Source: Flavobacterium sp. WV_118_3 (GTDB taxonomy: Bacteria > Bacteroidota > Bacteroidia > Flavobacteriales > Flavobacteriaceae). From it: DNA of 64,000 nt. The position numbers and the translations under genes were made by a program. Shown one piece after another: positions 61,742 through 64,000 of this stretch; the first letter of the stretch is position 1; each line of letters starts with the position of its first letter. The DNA lies in NCBI RefSeq assembly GCF_039778605.1, contig NZ_CP156060.1:1240001-1304000 (forward strand), in the 5' to 3' direction. A model generated the notes under the pieces. The model was given only the letters and a program-made list of their open reading frames with translations. It searched no databases and was not told where the DNA came from.

Positions 61742-64000
61742 CTATCGGTTAAGATATAAATAGCCCGTTTTAGTATATTCGGTACCACTTTCGTTTTTAT
61801 ATTTCAAAATATAAAAATAAGTGCCATCGGGTAATTCGGCTCCTTTGTTAAAGGTAGCTCGTCCTTCCGATACGCCCCGGAATACCCGGGTTGTATTATC
61901 GTAACCATCTGTACTGAATACTAATATACCCCATCTGTTGTAAATTTCAACATTGTTTTGTGGATAACAGCTAATTCCGTCAATAAAAAAGACATCATTA
62001 TAACCATCATCATTTGGCGATACGGCATTATAGACATTTATAGAACAGGCCGGTAGTACAATACATCTGTCGTGTACTTCTATATTGATCTCAAAAATAC
62101 GCGGACAGTCTCCATTTGAAATGGTATAGCGGACAATATAGTTCCCTAATGCTACCTGATTAGGACTAAATATACTGCCTTCTAAGGCTGCTCCGGCATT
62201 TGTTGTTGACCAAGTGCCATCCTGTGGCGTTCCCTCCGGTAAGATACTAAAAAGATTAACAGGTTCATCCTTAATACAAATCGCTTTTGATACTACTGTA
62301 AGCGGATTATTAATTGTAACATTGACAGTTTGAGTATAGGTTTGTGTATTAAAACAGTTATCACTTACCGTCCAGGTACGAATAATGCTATAGGATTGCG
62401 CCGTTTGATTCGCTGTCGTTTCGCTGTATTCTACCGTTACCGTACCGCCACAATTATCGGCAAAAGTTGGTTCCGGAACGGGTGGAATATTGGCACAATC
62501 GGCAGTAACCTCAGTATCGAGAGTCGATGTTAGCGATGGTGCGATATCATCCGAAACGGTTATGATCTGGATACTGTTTGACGTGTTGCCACAAGCATCT
62601 GTAAACGCCCAGGTTCTTGTGATTATATACGAATTCGGACAGTTACCTTCGGTAGTTACATCCACACCTTGTACGGTGATCGCACCGGAACAGTTGTCAT
62701 TTGCTGTTAGGCTGATCATCGCTGGAACATCGCCACCACAAGAAAGTGTGATATCTGCCGGAGCAGTTGGCGCAACCGGAGCTATATTATCGTTGACGTT
62801 GATGTTTTGCGATACACTAGATGAATTGCCACAAGCATCTGTAAACGTCCAGGTTCTAACAATAGTATAAGAATTCGGACAGTTACCCGGGGTAGTCACA
62901 TCCACACCTTGTACAGTTATTGCACCGGAACAGTTATCATTTGCTGTTAAACTGATCATTGCCGGAACATCGCCACTACATGAAAGTGTGATATCGGCCG
63001 GAGGCGTTGGTGCCACTGGTGCTACGTTATCATTTACATTGATATTTTGTGATACGCTGGATGTGTTTCCACAAGCATCTGTAAACGTCCAGGTTCTTAC
63101 AATAGTATACGAATTCGGACAGTTACCCGGAGTAGTTACATCCACACCTTGTACAGTTATTGCACCGGAACAGTTATCATTTGCTGTTAGGCTGATCATT
63201 GCCGGAACATCGCCACCACATGAAAGTGTGATATCGGCCGGAGGCGTTGGTGCCACTGGCGCTACGTTATCATTCACATTGATGTTTTGTGATACACTGG
63301 ATGTATTGCCACAGGTATCGGTAAAGGTCCAGGTTCTTACAATAGTATAGGAATTCGGACAGTTACCTTGGGTAGTCACATCCACACCTTGAACAGTTAT
63401 TGCACCGGAACAGTTATCGTTTGCTGTTAAACTGATCATTGCCGGAACATCGCCACCACATGAAAGTGTGATATCGGCCGGAGCAACAGGAGCAACCGGT
63501 GCCACGGTATCATTCACATTGATGTTTTGTGATACACTGGATGTGTTTCCACAGGCATCGGTAAAGGTCCATGTTCTTACAATCGAGTAAGAGTTCGGAC
63601 AGTTACCTTGGGTAGTTACATCCACACCTTGTACGGTAATTTCACCGGAACAGTTATCATTTGCTGTTAAACTGATCATTGCCGGAACATCGCCACCACA
63701 TGAAAGTGTGATATCGGCCGGAGCAACAGGAGCAACCGGTGCCACGGTATCATTCACATTGATGTTTTGTGATACACTGGATGTGTTTCCACAGGCATCG
63801 GTAAAGGTCCATGTTCTTACAATCGAGTAAGAGTTCGGACAGTTACCTTGGGTAGTTACATCCACACCTTGTACGGTTATTGCACCGGAACAGTTATCGT
63901 TTGCTGTTAAACTGATCATTGCTGGAACGTCGCCACCACATGAAAGTGTGATATCGGCCGGAGCAGTCGGTGCAACCGGAGCCACGGTATCATTCACGTT
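61742..64000 (-). CDS. Repeat adhesin with T9SS type B (gliding-associated) sorting domain, 5'-truncated
   Basis: The visible part is the C-terminal 752 codons of a larger surface protein; the frame is open to the window end, so the start lies outside. It contains six nearly identical 80-residue repeats (core PADITLSCGGDVPAMISLTA, then NDNCSGAITVQGVDV and RTWTFTDACGN) and a diverged seventh (ADCANIPPVPEPTFADNCGG). Each has four cysteines that could form disulfides. After a short linker region comes the type B sorting domain (NVYNAVSPNDDGYNDVFFID, then EIYNRWGILVFST and LPDGTYFYILKYKN). It is the likely cargo of the PorP/SprF protein 42 bases downstream. Confidence 0.93.
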   Translation of the reverse strand, partial: NVNDTVAPVAPTAPADITLSCGGDVPAMISLTANDNCSGAITVQGVDVTTQGNCPNSYSIVRTWTFTDACGNTSSVSQNINVNDTVAPVAPVAPADITLSCGGDVPAMISLTANDNCSGEITVQGVDVTTQGNCPNSYSIVRTWTFTDACGNTSSVSQNINVNDTVAPVAPVAPADITLSCGGDVPAMISLTANDNCSGAITVQGVDVTTQGNCPNSYTIVRTWTFTDTCGNTSSVSQNINVNDNVAPVAPTPPADITLSCGGDVPAMISLTANDNCSGAITVQGVDVTTPGNCPNSYTIVRTWTFTDACGNTSSVSQNINVNDNVAPVAPTPPADITLSCSGDVPAMISLTANDNCSGAITVQGVDVTTPGNCPNSYTIVRTWTFTDACGNSSSVSQNINVNDNIAPVAPTAPADITLSCGGDVPAMISLTANDNCSGAITVQGVDVTTEGNCPNSYIITRTWAFTDACGNTSNSIQIITVSDDIAPSLTSTLDTEVTADCANIPPVPEPTFADNCGGTVTVEYSETTANQTAQSYSIIRTWTVSDNCFNTQTYTQTVNVTINNPLTVVSKAICIKDEPVNLFSILPEGTPQDGTWSTTNAGAALEGSIFSPNQVALGNYIVRYTISNGDCPRIFEINIEVHDRCIVLPACSINVYNAVSPNDDGYNDVFFIDGISCYPQNNVEIYNRWGILVFSTDGYDNTTRVFRGVSEGRATFNKGAELPDGTYFYILKYKNESGTEYTKTGYLYLNR
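62520..64000. repeat. Tandem 240-bp repeats within the adhesin gene
   Basis: The period is exactly 240 bases. The units starting near 63481 and 63721 differ at very few positions, while the unit starting near 62761 has diverged more, mostly at synonymous sites. The array continues beyond the window edge. Confidence 0.92.

Noticed and set aside
62520..64000. CRISPR-like regular repeats
   Set aside because: The 240-base period is in frame within one gene and encodes an 80-residue domain; there are no short repeats with unique spacers.

Overview
The window is a chromosomal segment of a gliding member of the Flavobacteriaceae (Bacteroidota), most likely Flavobacterium or a close relative. The evidence is the gliding genes gldF and gldG, type IX secretion sorting domains of type A (47.6-50.4 kb) and type B (61.7-64.0 kb), PorP/SprF and OmpA partners, and repeated promoter boxes of the Bacteroidota form TAnnTTTG. 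G+C looks close to 40 percent by eye. No tRNA, rRNA, CRISPR array or prophage was seen.

Layout. 0-7.3 kb: the end of pfkA, gapA, a secreted dipeptidyl peptidase, a methionine gamma-lyase-like enzyme divergent from an Lrp regulator, then four tandem genes for six-cysteine peptides with a bacteriocin-type leader. 7.7-13.8 kb: a signalling block made of a sigma-54 activator, a FIST sensor protein, a hybrid histidine kinase and a single-domain response regulator. 14-25 kb: housekeeping and gliding genes (lpdA, dnaN, gldG, gldF, a SAM hydrolase, phoH, purC). 25.9-27.3 kb: an intact IS3-family element sitting in the loop of a bidirectional terminator. 27.4-33.6 kb: a three-gene RND efflux operon with a GbsR/MarR-type regulator. 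33.9-39.4 kb: an accessory run of eight same-strand genes, mostly unrecognised, including a SUKH-like protein, a Mesh1-like HD protein and a protein with an EF-Ts-like UBA segment. 39.4-45.5 kb: a glutaminyl cyclase, the 4.5S/SRP RNA gene, an SDR enzyme, transaldolase-like Fsa, a thioredoxin-fold lipoprotein lacking CxxC, and an ABC-F ATPase. 45.7-53.6 kb: a WG-repeat protein, a T9SS-secreted purple acid phosphatase-like protein, and an OsmC/pirin/pirin stress cluster next to a Crp/Fnr regulator. 53.7-58.8 kb: pyrR-pyrB, small unknown genes, rnz, pdxH and a CAP-domain lipoprotein. 58.9-64 kb: OmpA-like protein, PorP/SprF and a large repeat adhesin with a type B sorting domain, cut by the window edge.

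Two things stand out. The first is the four-copy peptide array (6376-7268), with invariant cysteine spacing C-x-C-x-C-x9-C-x5-C-x5-C, diverged synonymous sites, and no maturation or export gene beside it. Directly downstream lies a FIST/hybrid-kinase module resembling NosP/NahK systems. The second is a family of ten dispersed palindromes built on CCTGACAGGT, nearly all between genes and often next to terminators. The functional link between peptides and signalling module is inference from adjacency only.
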